A program made the translations under genes and the position numbers. A stretch of 64,000 bases of DNA, from the NCBI GenBank assembly GCA_022711595.1, contig JAKLET010000024.1:1-64000 (forward strand), in the 5' to 3' direction. A model generated the notes under the pieces. It searched no databases. It was not told where the DNA came from and saw nothing but the letters and a program-made list of their open reading frames with translations. This document shows positions 37,312 to 46,616 of the stretch, piece by piece; position 1 is the first letter of the stretch, and each line of letters opens with the position of its first letter. The DNA is from Deltaproteobacteria bacterium (lineage in GTDB: Bacteria; Desulfobacterota; Syntrophorhabdia; Syntrophorhabdales; Syntrophorhabdaceae).

Positions 37312-37340
37312 TTTGTAGTGCCTGTCGAAGGGTTTGTCAA
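37312..37340 (-). promoter_or_regulatory. Sigma70 promoter of the 82-residue gene
   Basis: Minus strand TTGACA (37335-37340), 17-bp spacer, TACAAA (37312-37317), then 43 bases to the ATG at 37268. Confidence 0.6.
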
Positions 37341-37487
37341 GGTTTTAATGTTTGAAAAACTGTTTGTTGCGTTTCCTCGGTTTCCCATGTTTCCTTAGTT
37401 GTTTACAACCAGATAAACCAAAGAAGCCGGACAAACCGCGATCTTTTCCATTAAAAAAGCCCTGGATCACGTTTGTGTGAAAATATT

Positions 37488-37515
37488 ATGGGCCATGGAT
37501 TTACCCATGGCCCAT
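37488..37515 (-). terminator. Hairpin after the FlgT-like lipoprotein gene
   Basis: ATGGGCCATGG (37488-37498) pairs perfectly with CCATGGCCCAT (37505-37515), loop six bases; on the minus strand it is followed by AATATTTTC, a weak U tract. Confidence 0.55.
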
Positions 37516-37543
37516 CACCTGTAACCTAATGATCTGTCTTTGT

Positions 37544-38797
37544 TTATTGTTTTACGTATACCAGGTCAGTTGACAGGAAGCTGCCACCCTTGTTGGTCTT
37601 GGCCCAGCTCGCGTCAACACCGAAGAGCTCCACAACCTCAAGCTCGCCCTTGAAAGCGCCCTTCTTCCTGCCGAGTGGCTGCCTTGTCTTGGGATCTATG
37701 ATCTCTTCACCGGGGGAATAGACTTCGAGGATCTTGCCTTTTTCGAGCCCCGAAAGCCTTCCGGCGTTAATGTACACCTTTGTGCCTTCAACGGAGGCGA
37801 TGCGCGTGTGCCAGTCAACGGAGAGAACGGTCTTCAGAACGTCTTCCGCGATCATCTCGATGGCGAGGTCTATTGCCTTGATCTTTGCCTTCTCAGAACT
37901 GAGGTCACCTTTTTCCCGTGATAGGGAAATGGGGTTTCTTCCCGAAAGCTGCTTCATCATCAGGGCCGTTTCCGTGTTGAATATATCAATGGAAAGCTTG
38001 GACATGGCGAAAGAAACCTCTTTCTCGTCTTTGCCCTCAATCTTGGAAGAGCTTGTATAAACATCGGAGAGGGTGCTTCTGAGGATTGCCTGAACACCGA
38101 ACACTTCGTTCATTCTCCTCATATTGGCCGGTTCGAAATAGGACCCCTTGATATTCAGCGTGTTGGGGTCCACGCAAATAACGGTGCCGGTGCTCTCGAG
38201 TCTTGATACGATGCGTTTGGTGGCCAGTTCCCCGAGGCCTTCCGATTTGTAGTTGGTCTTGTCCGTCACGGGAAGGACAATGATCCTCCGTTTCATCTTG
38301 GGAGAGGGATATTCAAAGGATATGAGCCCCGGCATATAGCCCAACCCTATGGGCATGGCCCCCATCTGCGCCGGATATGCCATCTGCGGCTGGATGCCTT
38401 TTTTCTTAAGCTCTTCCTCAAGTTTCGCGATTCTTCTTTCCAGCTCGTCGCGTTCTTTCTTGCTGGTGCCACCCGTGCTGAAAGAGAGGGCTTCGCCGAT
38501 GCCTGGCGCATACTGGTCTTTGCGTATCCAGACATATGCCGGCTCATAGGGCGTCAACATATATTTTCTGTTCCTGGTGTATATGTATTCCACGCCGTCG
38601 ATGACCTTGATGTCGCCGAGCTCGGGTTCCTTGACCTCTTCAGCAGATTCTCCCCGGGGAGATTTTTTCTGGCCAGTTTTGGATGCTTCCGATGTTTTGT
38701 CCGCCTTCGATGACCCTTCGTCCTTCTTTTTGCCGAAGGGCATGTAACTGCAGGAAACCAAAAAAAGTAAAAGTAATAAAATTATATATTTTTTCAT
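37544..38797 (-). CDS. Lipoprotein with CsgG/FlgT-like domains
   Basis: 417 residues from ATG 38797. A lipobox follows the signal peptide (LFLVSC, Cys16). Residues 20-60 are a charged linker; residues about 120-140 a coiled coil (RDELERRIAKLEEEL). The middle part (RRIIVLPVTDKTNYKSEGL) resembles the nucleotide-hydrolase-like fold of CsgG/FlgT_M, and the C-terminal part (KVYINAGRLSGLEKGKILEVYSPG) the FlgT_C beta-barrel. Envelope-located; no flagellar genes are near. An upstream ATG at 38833 is less likely. Confidence 0.75.
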   Translation of the reverse strand: MKKYIILLLLLFLVSCSYMPFGKKKDEGSSKADKTSEASKTGQKKSPRGESAEEVKEPELGDIKVIDGVEYIYTRNRKYMLTPYEPAYVWIRKDQYAPGIGEALSFSTGGTSKKERDELERRIAKLEEELKKKGIQPQMAYPAQMGAMPIGLGYMPGLISFEYPSPKMKRRIIVLPVTDKTNYKSEGLGELATKRIVSRLESTGTVICVDPNTLNIKGSYFEPANMRRMNEVFGVQAILRSTLSDVYTSSSKIEGKDEKEVSFAMSKLSIDIFNTETALMMKQLSGRNPISLSREKGDLSSEKAKIKAIDLAIEMIAEDVLKTVLSVDWHTRIASVEGTKVYINAGRLSGLEKGKILEVYSPGEEIIDPKTRQPLGRKKGAFKGELEVVELFGVDASWAKTNKGGSFLSTDLVYVKQ

Positions 38798-38862
38798 GGT
38801 CTGATTATAAAGTAAGACAAGACGAAAAGTCAAATTTTTGTGTGTTAAGAAAGCTTAAAGTC

Positions 38863-40998
38863 CTATATCTCGCCAAGGAAAACAGGAAGGGAAAAATAGA
38901 ACGTGCTTCCTTTTCCGGGTGCGCTTTCGACGCGGATGGACCCGCCGTGGCCCTCGATGACGGATTTGACGATAAAAAGACCGAGGCCGCTGCCGTCCTC
39001 TTTCTTCCCGAAGCTCCCCCGGCGGTATTTTTCAAAAATGTAAGGGAGCTCCGAGGGCGGTATGCCGATCCCCCTGTCCGCGACGGATGTTATTATCATA
39101 TCGTTCTCTTTTCTTGTGGTTATCAAGACCCCGGCGTCTTCAGGGGAGAACTTGAGGGCGTTAACCACGAGGTTGACTATGACCCGTTCTATATATGTCT
39201 TATCGGCAAGCACAAGGGAGGTATCGCCTGCGTCGGCATATTGCACCCGCTGACCGTAGAGACCTGCGATATCGCGGATGACCTCGGAAAGGTCTATGGG
39301 CGAGACAACAAGATCGAGCTTTCCCGACTCGATCCTGGAGACGTTGAGATAGTTTTCAACAAGATGCTGGGTTTTGGAGATATTCTCCATGATGGCCGCC
39401 AGTTTTTCCCTCAAAGGATCTTCAACGGTGCCATATTTCCCTCCGAGGATGCGCGCGAGGAACCCGGCGACAGGCATGAGAAATGACTTGATATCATGTG
39501 TTATGGAAGAGACGAAATCCGCCTTGAACTCATCTATCTTTTTCTCCCTTGATATATCCTGGAAAAGGAGTATATGTCCCTGCCTGTCGTTTTCCAGGAT
39601 ATAAGGCGAGACGAACATCCTGAGGTAAAGAGGAAGCTGGTCTTTTTCAAGGACAAGTTCTTCAACAACGGTATGTTTGTTTTCGCTGATGGACAGCGGC
39701 GGGAACAGTCCCTGATACCTGTTCCCCAGCACGGCGGCCCTCTCCACGCCCGTTATGGTCTCGGCGGCCCTGTTGAAATATGTGATTATGCCCTGGTGAT
39801 CGACGGCTGCGATGCCGTCATCCATGGTTTCCAGGATGGCAAGGAACCGGACCCTGTCCTGCCTGATGATCTGGGTCTTTTCTTCAAGCTCGGCATTGAT
39901 CGCCTTGATTTTCTCTATGTTCTCCCCGATGATATGTTCTCTCTCAGAGATGGAATCGAGCATCTTGTTAATGGACGACGCGATGAGGCTGAACTCGTTT
40001 ATTTTGATGTTCTTTTCGTCTATACGCGAGAGGGTGTCCCCTTTTTCAATACTGCCGCAGATGTCGAGGATGCTGCCCAGGGAAGGCCCGATGCCCCTGG
40101 TTATGAACAGGGTTATGACAATGACCGCGGATGTGGCCAGTACGGAGATCATGACAAAGATGAAAAGGAGGCGTTTTTTGAAAGGAAGGAAGATGTTTTC
40201 GCTGACGGCGAGGCCGTATGACCAGTTATCGAACTCCTCTCCATATTTCAGTGCCTTATATATTGTGTAATAGCTGGCCTTGCCGATGAGCGTCTTGCCG
40301 ATATAGTTTTTTTTCTCTTTGTATAGAGCGGCGGTTACCTCCCCGGGAAGGTTCTGCGTATGTGTCCCGGTAAGAGTGAAGATGGTGCTGAACATCCTTT
40401 TGTCATTATTGAAGATAGATATGTAAACCGGCTCGTCGCGTTTGCGGGCAAGAAGATCGCTAAGCCCCCTGATGAAGGGACTGATATTGTCGAGAATGAC
40501 CAGTTCGCTCAGGATAGCTTTTTGTTTTTTCAAACGCATGGAAACGAAGAGGGCCACCCGTTTTCCGTCCCCGGCGTCTATCACCGTGAATCCTTTCGAA
40601 ACATCCTGAGTGTCCATGTGAGGGATTGACACAGAGATGTTCTTGAAACGGTTTTTTACGGCAGCAATGGGTGTACCATTATTGTCCGTAAGGTTGATGA
40701 TATCGATGTTCTCATTTTGAAGGACAGCCCCTAATAACTCCCGGATATTTTCCGTATCACGGCGCGCAATGGCATTTTTCAAAGTGTTTCTCATCGATAA
40801 CAGCGTCAGATGGGTCTCAATATGGTTGAATTCACGGTCCAGGGCAAAGGTTATAAGATTGATGTCGGACGTCAGGTTCTTTTCAAGCTCGTTAACGGCG
40901 ATCTGTTCGATAGAACTTATACCCGAATAGGTTGTAACGATGGAAAGAAGGACCACAAGGCTGACGAAAAAAAGAAGGATCTTTGTTGAGAGTCGCAT
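38863..40998 (-). CDS. Membrane sensor histidine kinase (Cache-HAMP-PAS-HisKA-HATPase)
   Basis: 711 residues. Membrane helices at about 7-28 and 275-300 frame a large periplasmic sensor (double-Cache type by length). A HAMP domain follows (SILDICGSIEKGD), then a coiled coil, a PAS domain (ILETMDDGIAAVDHQGIITYF), a HisKA with phosphoacceptor His in SSITHDIKSF, and a HATPase with NLVVNALKFS, DRGIGIP and GSGLGLFIVK. No response regulator gene is adjacent. It lies 65 bp from the FlgT-like lipoprotein gene on the same strand. Confidence 0.9.
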   Translation of the reverse strand: MRLSTKILLFFVSLVVLLSIVTTYSGISSIEQIAVNELEKNLTSDINLITFALDREFNHIETHLTLLSMRNTLKNAIARRDTENIRELLGAVLQNENIDIINLTDNNGTPIAAVKNRFKNISVSIPHMDTQDVSKGFTVIDAGDGKRVALFVSMRLKKQKAILSELVILDNISPFIRGLSDLLARKRDEPVYISIFNNDKRMFSTIFTLTGTHTQNLPGEVTAALYKEKKNYIGKTLIGKASYYTIYKALKYGEEFDNWSYGLAVSENIFLPFKKRLLFIFVMISVLATSAVIVITLFITRGIGPSLGSILDICGSIEKGDTLSRIDEKNIKINEFSLIASSINKMLDSISEREHIIGENIEKIKAINAELEEKTQIIRQDRVRFLAILETMDDGIAAVDHQGIITYFNRAAETITGVERAAVLGNRYQGLFPPLSISENKHTVVEELVLEKDQLPLYLRMFVSPYILENDRQGHILLFQDISREKKIDEFKADFVSSITHDIKSFLMPVAGFLARILGGKYGTVEDPLREKLAAIMENISKTQHLVENYLNVSRIESGKLDLVVSPIDLSEVIRDIAGLYGQRVQYADAGDTSLVLADKTYIERVIVNLVVNALKFSPEDAGVLITTRKENDMIITSVADRGIGIPPSELPYIFEKYRRGSFGKKEDGSGLGLFIVKSVIEGHGGSIRVESAPGKGSTFYFSLPVFLGEI

Positions 40999-41179
40999 TT
41001 CAAGGACTCAAAAACGTACGCGGGCACACGGGCACACGGGTGGACGGGGGAATGAGCGAAGGCCTGGATGAATCCTTTTTTGAGTTATCGAGACGAAAAC
41101 CGAGCCCCGGGATTGTTGCGACAGGATTTTTCATGGTTACAGCTGTTTTTCTGAAAAGAAATGCCGGGAAAAACGGGTA

Positions 41180-41254
41180 TGGTGGAGGTGACGGGGATTG
41201 AACCCGTGGCCCCCTCGTTGCGAACGAGGTGCTCTCCCGCTGAGCTACACCCCC
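41180..41254 (-). tRNA. tRNA-Ala (anticodon CGC)
   Basis: Cloverleaf on the minus strand: acceptor GGGGGTG pairs with CACCTCC, D arm GCTC/GAGC, anticodon stem CCTCG/CGAGG with loop TTCGCAA, T arm ACGGG TTCAATC CCCGT, discriminator A and an encoded CCA. Anticodon CGC (plus-strand bases 41220-41222) reads GCG alanine codons. Confidence 0.95.
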
Positions 41255-41325
41255 GGTAGCCATAATCATAGTCCATGTGGGTCCTGATATCAAGGCTTTT
41301 ATGGAACAACCCCTTGCTTAAACGC

Positions 41326-41685
41326 TCACCGGCCCAGAATTCCCCTGATGGTTTCTTTCAGCTCGCGTGTGTCGGCCGACTTGACAACATATCCGTCGGA
41401 GACCCAGCTCGACAGGTCCTGTTTGAACTCCCCGTATGCCGAGCAGAGGATGACCGGCTGGTCCTTGTTCTCGTTCTTTATGGCGTTGAGCGCCTGGATG
41501 CCGTCCATGACAGGCATCTTGATGTCGAGAACGACCACATCGAAGGAAGACCCCTTCAGCTTTTCCAGCGCCTCGAGACCGTTTGACGCTGTCTCCACCT
41601 CGTAGTCCTCTTCTTCGAGTTCCTCCTTGAAGAGAAGCCTGATGTTTTCCTCGTCATCTACGACGAGCACCTTAACTTTTTTCAT
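41326..41685 (-). CDS. Single-domain response regulator (CheY-like receiver)
   Basis: 119 residues, receiver only. Acidic pocket Asp10-Asp11, phosphoacceptor Asp54 (VVLDIKMP) and Lys in VVKSAD. No output domain, so it signals by protein contact or phosphorelay. It overlaps the kinase gene 5' to it by 4 bp and lies at the end of the galT-glgA operon. Confidence 0.92.
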   Translation of the reverse strand: MKKVKVLVVDDEENIRLLFKEELEEEDYEVETASNGLEALEKLKGSSFDVVVLDIKMPVMDGIQALNAIKNENKDQPVILCSAYGEFKQDLSSWVSDGYVVKSADTRELKETIRGILGR

Positions 41686-43418
41686 GCGAACTCCTCTTGC
41701 ATCATATTATTTTTTAAAGGGAGGTAAACAATAAACGTTACCCCCCTGCCAGCCACGTTCTCTATCTCGATACGGCCGCTGTGGTTTGTAATGATCTTGT
41801 TCGATATGGCAAGGCCCAGGCCTGTGCCGCGTTCCTTTGTCGTAAAAAAAGGGTTGAATATGTTATCAATTATGGCCGGGTCGACGCCTCCGCCCGTATC
41901 TGTAATGGATACCGTGGCAAAAGGCTGCCCGCCATGGACCACCTTCTTTGTTTTTAATTGTATCTTGCCCTGGCCGTGCATCGCCTCGAATGCATTCATC
42001 AGGAGATTGATGAAGACCTGTTTGAGCTGCTGAGTGTCGCATCGTATGGGTTCAAGGTCGCCGTCGAAGTCCCTGACGATCTCCACCGATTCCCAGGAAG
42101 GGTCTGAGGTGAGTATGTAGAGTATCTCCTCAAGGAAATCCTTGAGGATACACGATTCCTCGAGGGGCTGGTTTTCTTTGACGTAATGGAGTATCTCATT
42201 GAGGATTGCCTCAAGGCGGCCGACCTCCTTGAGGATGATGTCTATGTAGCGGTTCTCCGTGCGGTCGTTCTGCATCTTTTTCGCGAGCCGTTTTGTGAAT
42301 CCGCCTATGATCACAAGGGGGTTCTTTATCTCATGGGCGATGTTGGCCGTCATCTCCCCGAGGCTTCTGAACTTTTCCTGTTCGATCAGTCTTTTCTGTG
42401 CATCCGTCAATTCACGGACCACGTCCCGCAGCCTTGTGTTGAGGAGCGTGTTCTCAAGGCCGCTCGATATGTAATTGGCAATGGTGTTAATGATGTACTG
42501 GCCATTTTCTTCGACGGCATGGGGCTGGTCGGTCTTTTCTCCGCAGAGCGTGATGGTCCCGAGTATGCGGTTCTTGGAAACGATAGGTGCCGAATAGAGG
42601 GAAAAGGAAGGTATATCGTCGAATTGCTCCCTGGATCCATTCTTTAGAGACACGGGCCGAAGAAGCTTCATCGCCGATTGCTCAAGCTGTTCAACGTAGT
42701 CTTTGGCGGCGGGGTCTATGACACCGTAAGTGAAGCGCTGGGTTTCAAGTTTGAGAAGGGGGTATTCGAGCTTCACTGAAACAAAGGAGGCATTGAGGGA
42801 TTTGGCGATAATGAGGGCGATGTTTTTGAGCAGTTCATAGGGGTCGGCATTGGAGGTGAGGATCTTCCCGAGTTCCGAGAGCATTGCCAGCTCGCTGATG
42901 CGTTTCTTTGAGGAGAGGATAAGCTCGAAGGACCGCAGGATGCCGCCGATCTCCCGCGACAGGACTGAAAGGAGCACCTTTTCCTGGTCCTGCAGCGAAT
43001 CGCGCCCGGAGGAACAGAGGACAAGGACGCCATAGAGATAGCTGTCATCGGAAAGAGGGAGAAAGGAAAAATTCCTGAACCTTTCCAGGTGTTCATCAAG
43101 TTCGGGATAGAAAAGGCAGCCGAACCTGGGCGAAATGTCCTTGATGGTGAAAAACTGGGGAGACCTTCTCTGGGCAACGCTTCCCACGATTCCTTCGCCG
43201 ATGTGACAGCGGTACTGGCTCATTATGTTGAAAAGTATGCTTTTTTGATTGGCAAAGCGGCACGTAAGGCGCTTGTCCTTGTCAAAGGTGTAGACGATGA
43301 CCTCTTCAAACCTCATGTCCTGCGAGATTATGTTGAGGATCGCATTGATGCGGGCGGTCAGCTCGAGGTTCGAATGCGAAATCTCAATGATCTTGCCGAT
43401 CAGTTCAGAGGGATTCAT
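41682..43418 (-). CDS. Cytoplasmic GAF-domain histidine kinase, NtrB-like
   Basis: 578 residues, no membrane helix. Two GAF-type sensor regions (about 15-165 and 180-325), a helix, HisKA with His362 in NIAHEIKNPL, and a HATPase with NLLMNAFEAM, DTGGGVDP and GTGLGLAISN. It follows glgA with a 14-bp overlap and precedes the receiver gene, so the kinase-receiver pair is cotranscribed with carbohydrate-storage genes. Confidence 0.92.
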   Translation of the reverse strand: MNPSELIGKIIEISHSNLELTARINAILNIISQDMRFEEVIVYTFDKDKRLTCRFANQKSILFNIMSQYRCHIGEGIVGSVAQRRSPQFFTIKDISPRFGCLFYPELDEHLERFRNFSFLPLSDDSYLYGVLVLCSSGRDSLQDQEKVLLSVLSREIGGILRSFELILSSKKRISELAMLSELGKILTSNADPYELLKNIALIIAKSLNASFVSVKLEYPLLKLETQRFTYGVIDPAAKDYVEQLEQSAMKLLRPVSLKNGSREQFDDIPSFSLYSAPIVSKNRILGTITLCGEKTDQPHAVEENGQYIINTIANYISSGLENTLLNTRLRDVVRELTDAQKRLIEQEKFRSLGEMTANIAHEIKNPLVIIGGFTKRLAKKMQNDRTENRYIDIILKEVGRLEAILNEILHYVKENQPLEESCILKDFLEEILYILTSDPSWESVEIVRDFDGDLEPIRCDTQQLKQVFINLLMNAFEAMHGQGKIQLKTKKVVHGGQPFATVSITDTGGGVDPAIIDNIFNPFFTTKERGTGLGLAISNKIITNHSGRIEIENVAGRGVTFIVYLPLKNNMMQEEFA

Positions 43419-44862
43419 GCTTTGCGATTGCTTTTTTGTATAGCTCCACGTATTCCTGTGCCGATTTTTCCCAGGAAAAATCCTCTTTCATGCATCTTGT
43501 TACAAGAATCGCCCACTTTTCACTATTCTTATAGACGGACAGGGCCCGTTCAATGGCGTCGAGCATGGCCTCAGCCGTGTAATCGTGAAACTTGAATCCC
43601 GTTCCTGTCTCGGGAGACCTGGAAAAATCAATGATGGTGTCCTCGAGCCCCCCGACTCCCCTTACAACGGGAACGGTGCCGTATTTCAGGCTGTAGAGCT
43701 GATTGAGGCCGCAGGGTTCATACCGCGAAGGCATGAGGAACATGTCGGCCCCCGCCTCCATGATGTGGGCAAGTTTGTTGTCGTAAGCGATCTTGACGGA
43801 AAAAGATTTCGGGAATTGTTTTGCCAGGTCGGTAAAGAGGTCGTGGTACTTTCTCTCTCCCGTACCGAGAACGACATATTGCACGCCGAGTGCGAGCATT
43901 TTTTCCATGGCCGAGCCGATGAGGTCAAAACCCTTCTGGTCCGCAAGCCGCGATATGGTGGCGATAACGGGAATGCCATCGTTCACGGACAGACCGAAAG
44001 CTTCCTGCAAAGCCTTCTTGCATGCTTTCTTGTTCTTCTGGTCGTCGACGCTGAATTGCCTGGGGAGGTTTTTATCGGTGGCCGGGTTCCAGTCGCCGTA
44101 GTCTATGCCGTTTACGATCCCATAGAGGTCTTCGTGCCTCGTCTTGAGGATGCCGTCAAGGCCGTACCCGTATTCAGGCGTCTGGATCTCCTTGCTGTAC
44201 TGCCTGCTCACCGTGTTCAGGATATCGGAGAAGACGATCCCCCCTTTCAGGAAATTGATGTGCCCGAAGAACTCAAGGTAGTCGGGCGTGAAATATTCCC
44301 AGCCGATATTGAGAAGATGCATATCGTAATGCCAGAATATCCCCTGATAACCAAGATTATGTATGGTCAGAAGCGTTGCTATCTTTCCGAGTTCGGGGTC
44401 GTTCTGGTAGAGGGTCTTTAAAAAGACCGGGACAAGGGAGGTTTCCCAATCGTTGCAGTGGATGACGTCGGGTACAAAGCCTGTGGCCTTTATCGCTTCG
44501 AGGACGCTTTTCGAGAAGAAGATAAAGCGCTCGGCATTGTCGAGATAGTCCCCGTCGGGCGTACTGTACAGGTAATCGCGGTAATAATATTCGTCTTTTT
44601 CCACGAGATAGGCGGTGATGCCGTCGTATTCGCTTTCAACGATCTCCCCGTCGACGAAGGACTGTGAAACCTGGCAGGATATCCTCTGATTGTGGTACCG
44701 CATCGGGAAACCGAGTTCCTCGATGCCCTTATGCTTTGGCAGAATGACGCGGGCCTCCACGCCGAGATTCCTTAAGGCCTTCGGCAGGGCGCCGGTGACA
44801 TCGGCAAGTCCGCCCGTTTTCACGAAGGGAAAGATTTCAGGAGAAACGATCAGCACTTTCAT
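43405..44862 (-). CDS. glgA: Glycogen synthase (ADP-glucose or UDP-glucose, GT5)
   Basis: Extends alpha-1,4-glucan from a nucleotide-glucose donor. The 485-residue GT5 protein begins MKVLIVSPEIFPFVKTGGLAD with the ADP-glucose-binding KTGGL at 15-19 and has the late ESRYEPCGLNQLY-type nucleotide loop (seen as PSRYEPCGLNQLYSLKYGT). Its neighbour galT supplies sugar phosphates; glgC and glgB are not in the window. Confidence 0.92.
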   Translation of the reverse strand: MKVLIVSPEIFPFVKTGGLADVTGALPKALRNLGVEARVILPKHKGIEELGFPMRYHNQRISCQVSQSFVDGEIVESEYDGITAYLVEKDEYYYRDYLYSTPDGDYLDNAERFIFFSKSVLEAIKATGFVPDVIHCNDWETSLVPVFLKTLYQNDPELGKIATLLTIHNLGYQGIFWHYDMHLLNIGWEYFTPDYLEFFGHINFLKGGIVFSDILNTVSRQYSKEIQTPEYGYGLDGILKTRHEDLYGIVNGIDYGDWNPATDKNLPRQFSVDDQKNKKACKKALQEAFGLSVNDGIPVIATISRLADQKGFDLIGSAMEKMLALGVQYVVLGTGERKYHDLFTDLAKQFPKSFSVKIAYDNKLAHIMEAGADMFLMPSRYEPCGLNQLYSLKYGTVPVVRGVGGLEDTIIDFSRSPETGTGFKFHDYTAEAMLDAIERALSVYKNSEKWAILVTRCMKEDFSWEKSAQEYVELYKKAIAKHESL

Positions 44863-44881
44863 GGTACTCCCTCCTTGTGGT

Positions 44882-45877
44882 TCAAGCTTCTTTCAGATAG
44901 GTCGTCGCCTCTTCGGGCGGTGTCGGGTTAATGTAGAAGCCGGTGCCCCACTCGAAACCAGCCATTTTTGTCAGGCGCGGTATGATCTCGATGTGCCAGT
45001 GATAATGGGGCAAATCACCGTTCCCGGAGGGAGCGGTATGCAAAATATAATTGTATGGCGGTGCGTTGAGGACCTTGACATATTTTTTCAGGATCGTGGA
45101 TAGCGTTTCTGCGAGAGAATAATAGTTGTCGGCAGGGTCATGGTCGGAAAAGACCGCCGAATGCTGTTTCGGCAGAATCCAGGTTTCGAAGGGGAAGCGC
45201 GCGGCATACGGAGATATGGCGATATAACGGCCGTTCTCGTATACTATGCGGGAGTTATCCTCCCGCTCCTGGGCGATGATATCGCAGAAGATGCAGCGTT
45301 CCTTGAACTTGTAATAATTGAGCCCGCCGCCTATTTCCTCGGAGACCCTTCTTGGAACAATGGGAAGGGCGATGAGTTGCGAATGCGCGTGATCCAGGGA
45401 CGCACCCGCGACGGACCCGTTGTTCTTGAATACCATTATATATTTAAAGCGCTTGTCGTTCATGAGGTCCCGTATCCGTTCCCTGTAAGCGATAAAGACG
45501 TCCTGTACCCTTTCAACGGACATATCGGAAAGAGTTTCACCGTGGTTTGGCGTTTCCACGATCACCTCATGGGCGCCGACGCCGTTCATCTTGTCGTAGA
45601 TGCCGAAGCCCTCCCTGTCGAGACTTCCTTCTATCCTGAGGGCGGGAAACTTGTTGGGGACGACCCTTAAAGACCAGTCCGGCGACCCGGCGGATGACCC
45701 GGACGGACGGATAACGTATACCTCCGGCGGCGTCATGCCCTCGTTGCCCGGGCAAAGCGGGCAGACGGCGACCTTCGACGGGGGTGCCTCCTCAACAAAG
45801 AAAATAGGTCTTTTACCCCGCTCGGTCGATATGATAACCCACCTGTCGATGATAGGATCTTTTCTCAATTCAGGCAT
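44882..45877 (-). CDS. galT: Galactose-1-phosphate uridylyltransferase family (GalT)
   Basis: HIT-superfamily nucleotidyl transferase, exchanging UMP between UDP-glucose and galactose-1-phosphate; some relatives use ADP. 331 residues. Zinc cysteines CPLC are at about 39-42, and the active-site region contains the LDHAHSQLIALP and HYHWHIEIIP stretches. GalT next to glgA suggests feeding of nucleotide sugars into glycogen; a galE gene lies at 48.8 kb. Confidence 0.88.
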   Translation of the reverse strand: MPELRKDPIIDRWVIISTERGKRPIFFVEEAPPSKVAVCPLCPGNEGMTPPEVYVIRPSGSSAGSPDWSLRVVPNKFPALRIEGSLDREGFGIYDKMNGVGAHEVIVETPNHGETLSDMSVERVQDVFIAYRERIRDLMNDKRFKYIMVFKNNGSVAGASLDHAHSQLIALPIVPRRVSEEIGGGLNYYKFKERCIFCDIIAQEREDNSRIVYENGRYIAISPYAARFPFETWILPKQHSAVFSDHDPADNYYSLAETLSTILKKYVKVLNAPPYNYILHTAPSGNGDLPHYHWHIEIIPRLTKMAGFEWGTGFYINPTPPEEATTYLKEA

Positions 45878-45915
45878 AGATTACTCCGGATGTTTTTTGA
45901 CATGGCTTTTGTTGC

Positions 45916-46611
45916 ATGATAAGAAATACTGCCGTGATACCGTTGAAGGATAATATCCCAACTCGCACCTTTCCCATTATAACAGTGAGTATAATCTTTG
46001 TAAATATCATTATTTTTCTATGGCAGCGCTTTGCGCTTGAGCCCGGGGCCGCCGCGATGCTCTACAGCTACTACGGTCTCGTGCCGCATGAGATCGTAAC
46101 TTCCGCCCTTGGAAGGTATGATCTTTTCCCCTATAACCTGATGACAGTTTTTACCTCCATGTTCCTCCACGGCGGTTTCCTCCACATTATCGGGAACATG
46201 CTGTACTTGTGGATCTTCGGGAACAATATCGAGGACAGGCTGGGCCACATAAGGTTCTTTTTCTTCTATTTCGTCGCCGGGGTCTTCGCGGCCGCTTTCC
46301 AGGTCTTCTACGACCCGTCATCGGAGGTACCCATGATAGGCGCAAGCGGGGCGGTATCAGGCGTGCTTGGTGCCTACCTCGTTTCCTATCCGCGCGCGCG
46401 GGTCAAAACGCTCCTCATTATCTTCATATTTATAAAGATCGTCGAGATCCCGGCCATCGTTCTGCTTACCATATGGTTTTTCATGCAATTCCTCTATGCC
46501 GGCATGGACGGCATCGCCTGGTACGCCCATGTCGGAGGGTTCATCTTTGGCCTTGTCTGTGCATGGCTGTTTACCTTGCGCTCGGACAGGCAGAGGGCCG
46601 CAAGGGCTTGA
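45916..46611 (+). CDS. Rhomboid intramembrane serine protease
   Basis: 231 residues, six predicted membrane helices. Catalytic Ser144 in GASGAVSGV and His205 in AHVGGF form the dyad; HGGFLHIIGNMLYLWIFG (85-102) is the L1/helix 2 signature. Cleaves transmembrane or membrane-proximal substrates. Divergent from galT with only 38 bp between, and the radical SAM gene starts six bases after its stop. Confidence 0.92.
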   Translation: MIRNTAVIPLKDNIPTRTFPIITVSIIFVNIIIFLWQRFALEPGAAAMLYSYYGLVPHEIVTSALGRYDLFPYNLMTVFTSMFLHGGFLHIIGNMLYLWIFGNNIEDRLGHIRFFFFYFVAGVFAAAFQVFYDPSSEVPMIGASGAVSGVLGAYLVSYPRARVKTLLIIFIFIKIVEIPAIVLLTIWFFMQFLYAGMDGIAWYAHVGGFIFGLVCAWLFTLRSDRQRAARA

Positions 46612-46616
46612 AAACG

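Noticed and set aside
45897-45920. TTGACA near the galT-rhomboid junction as promoter
   Set aside because: The -10 position would fall on the rhomboid start codon.
46209-46616. N-terminal extension of the radical SAM frame
   Set aside because: Overlaps the rhomboid gene and has no B12-domain features; ATG 46617 fits the family start.
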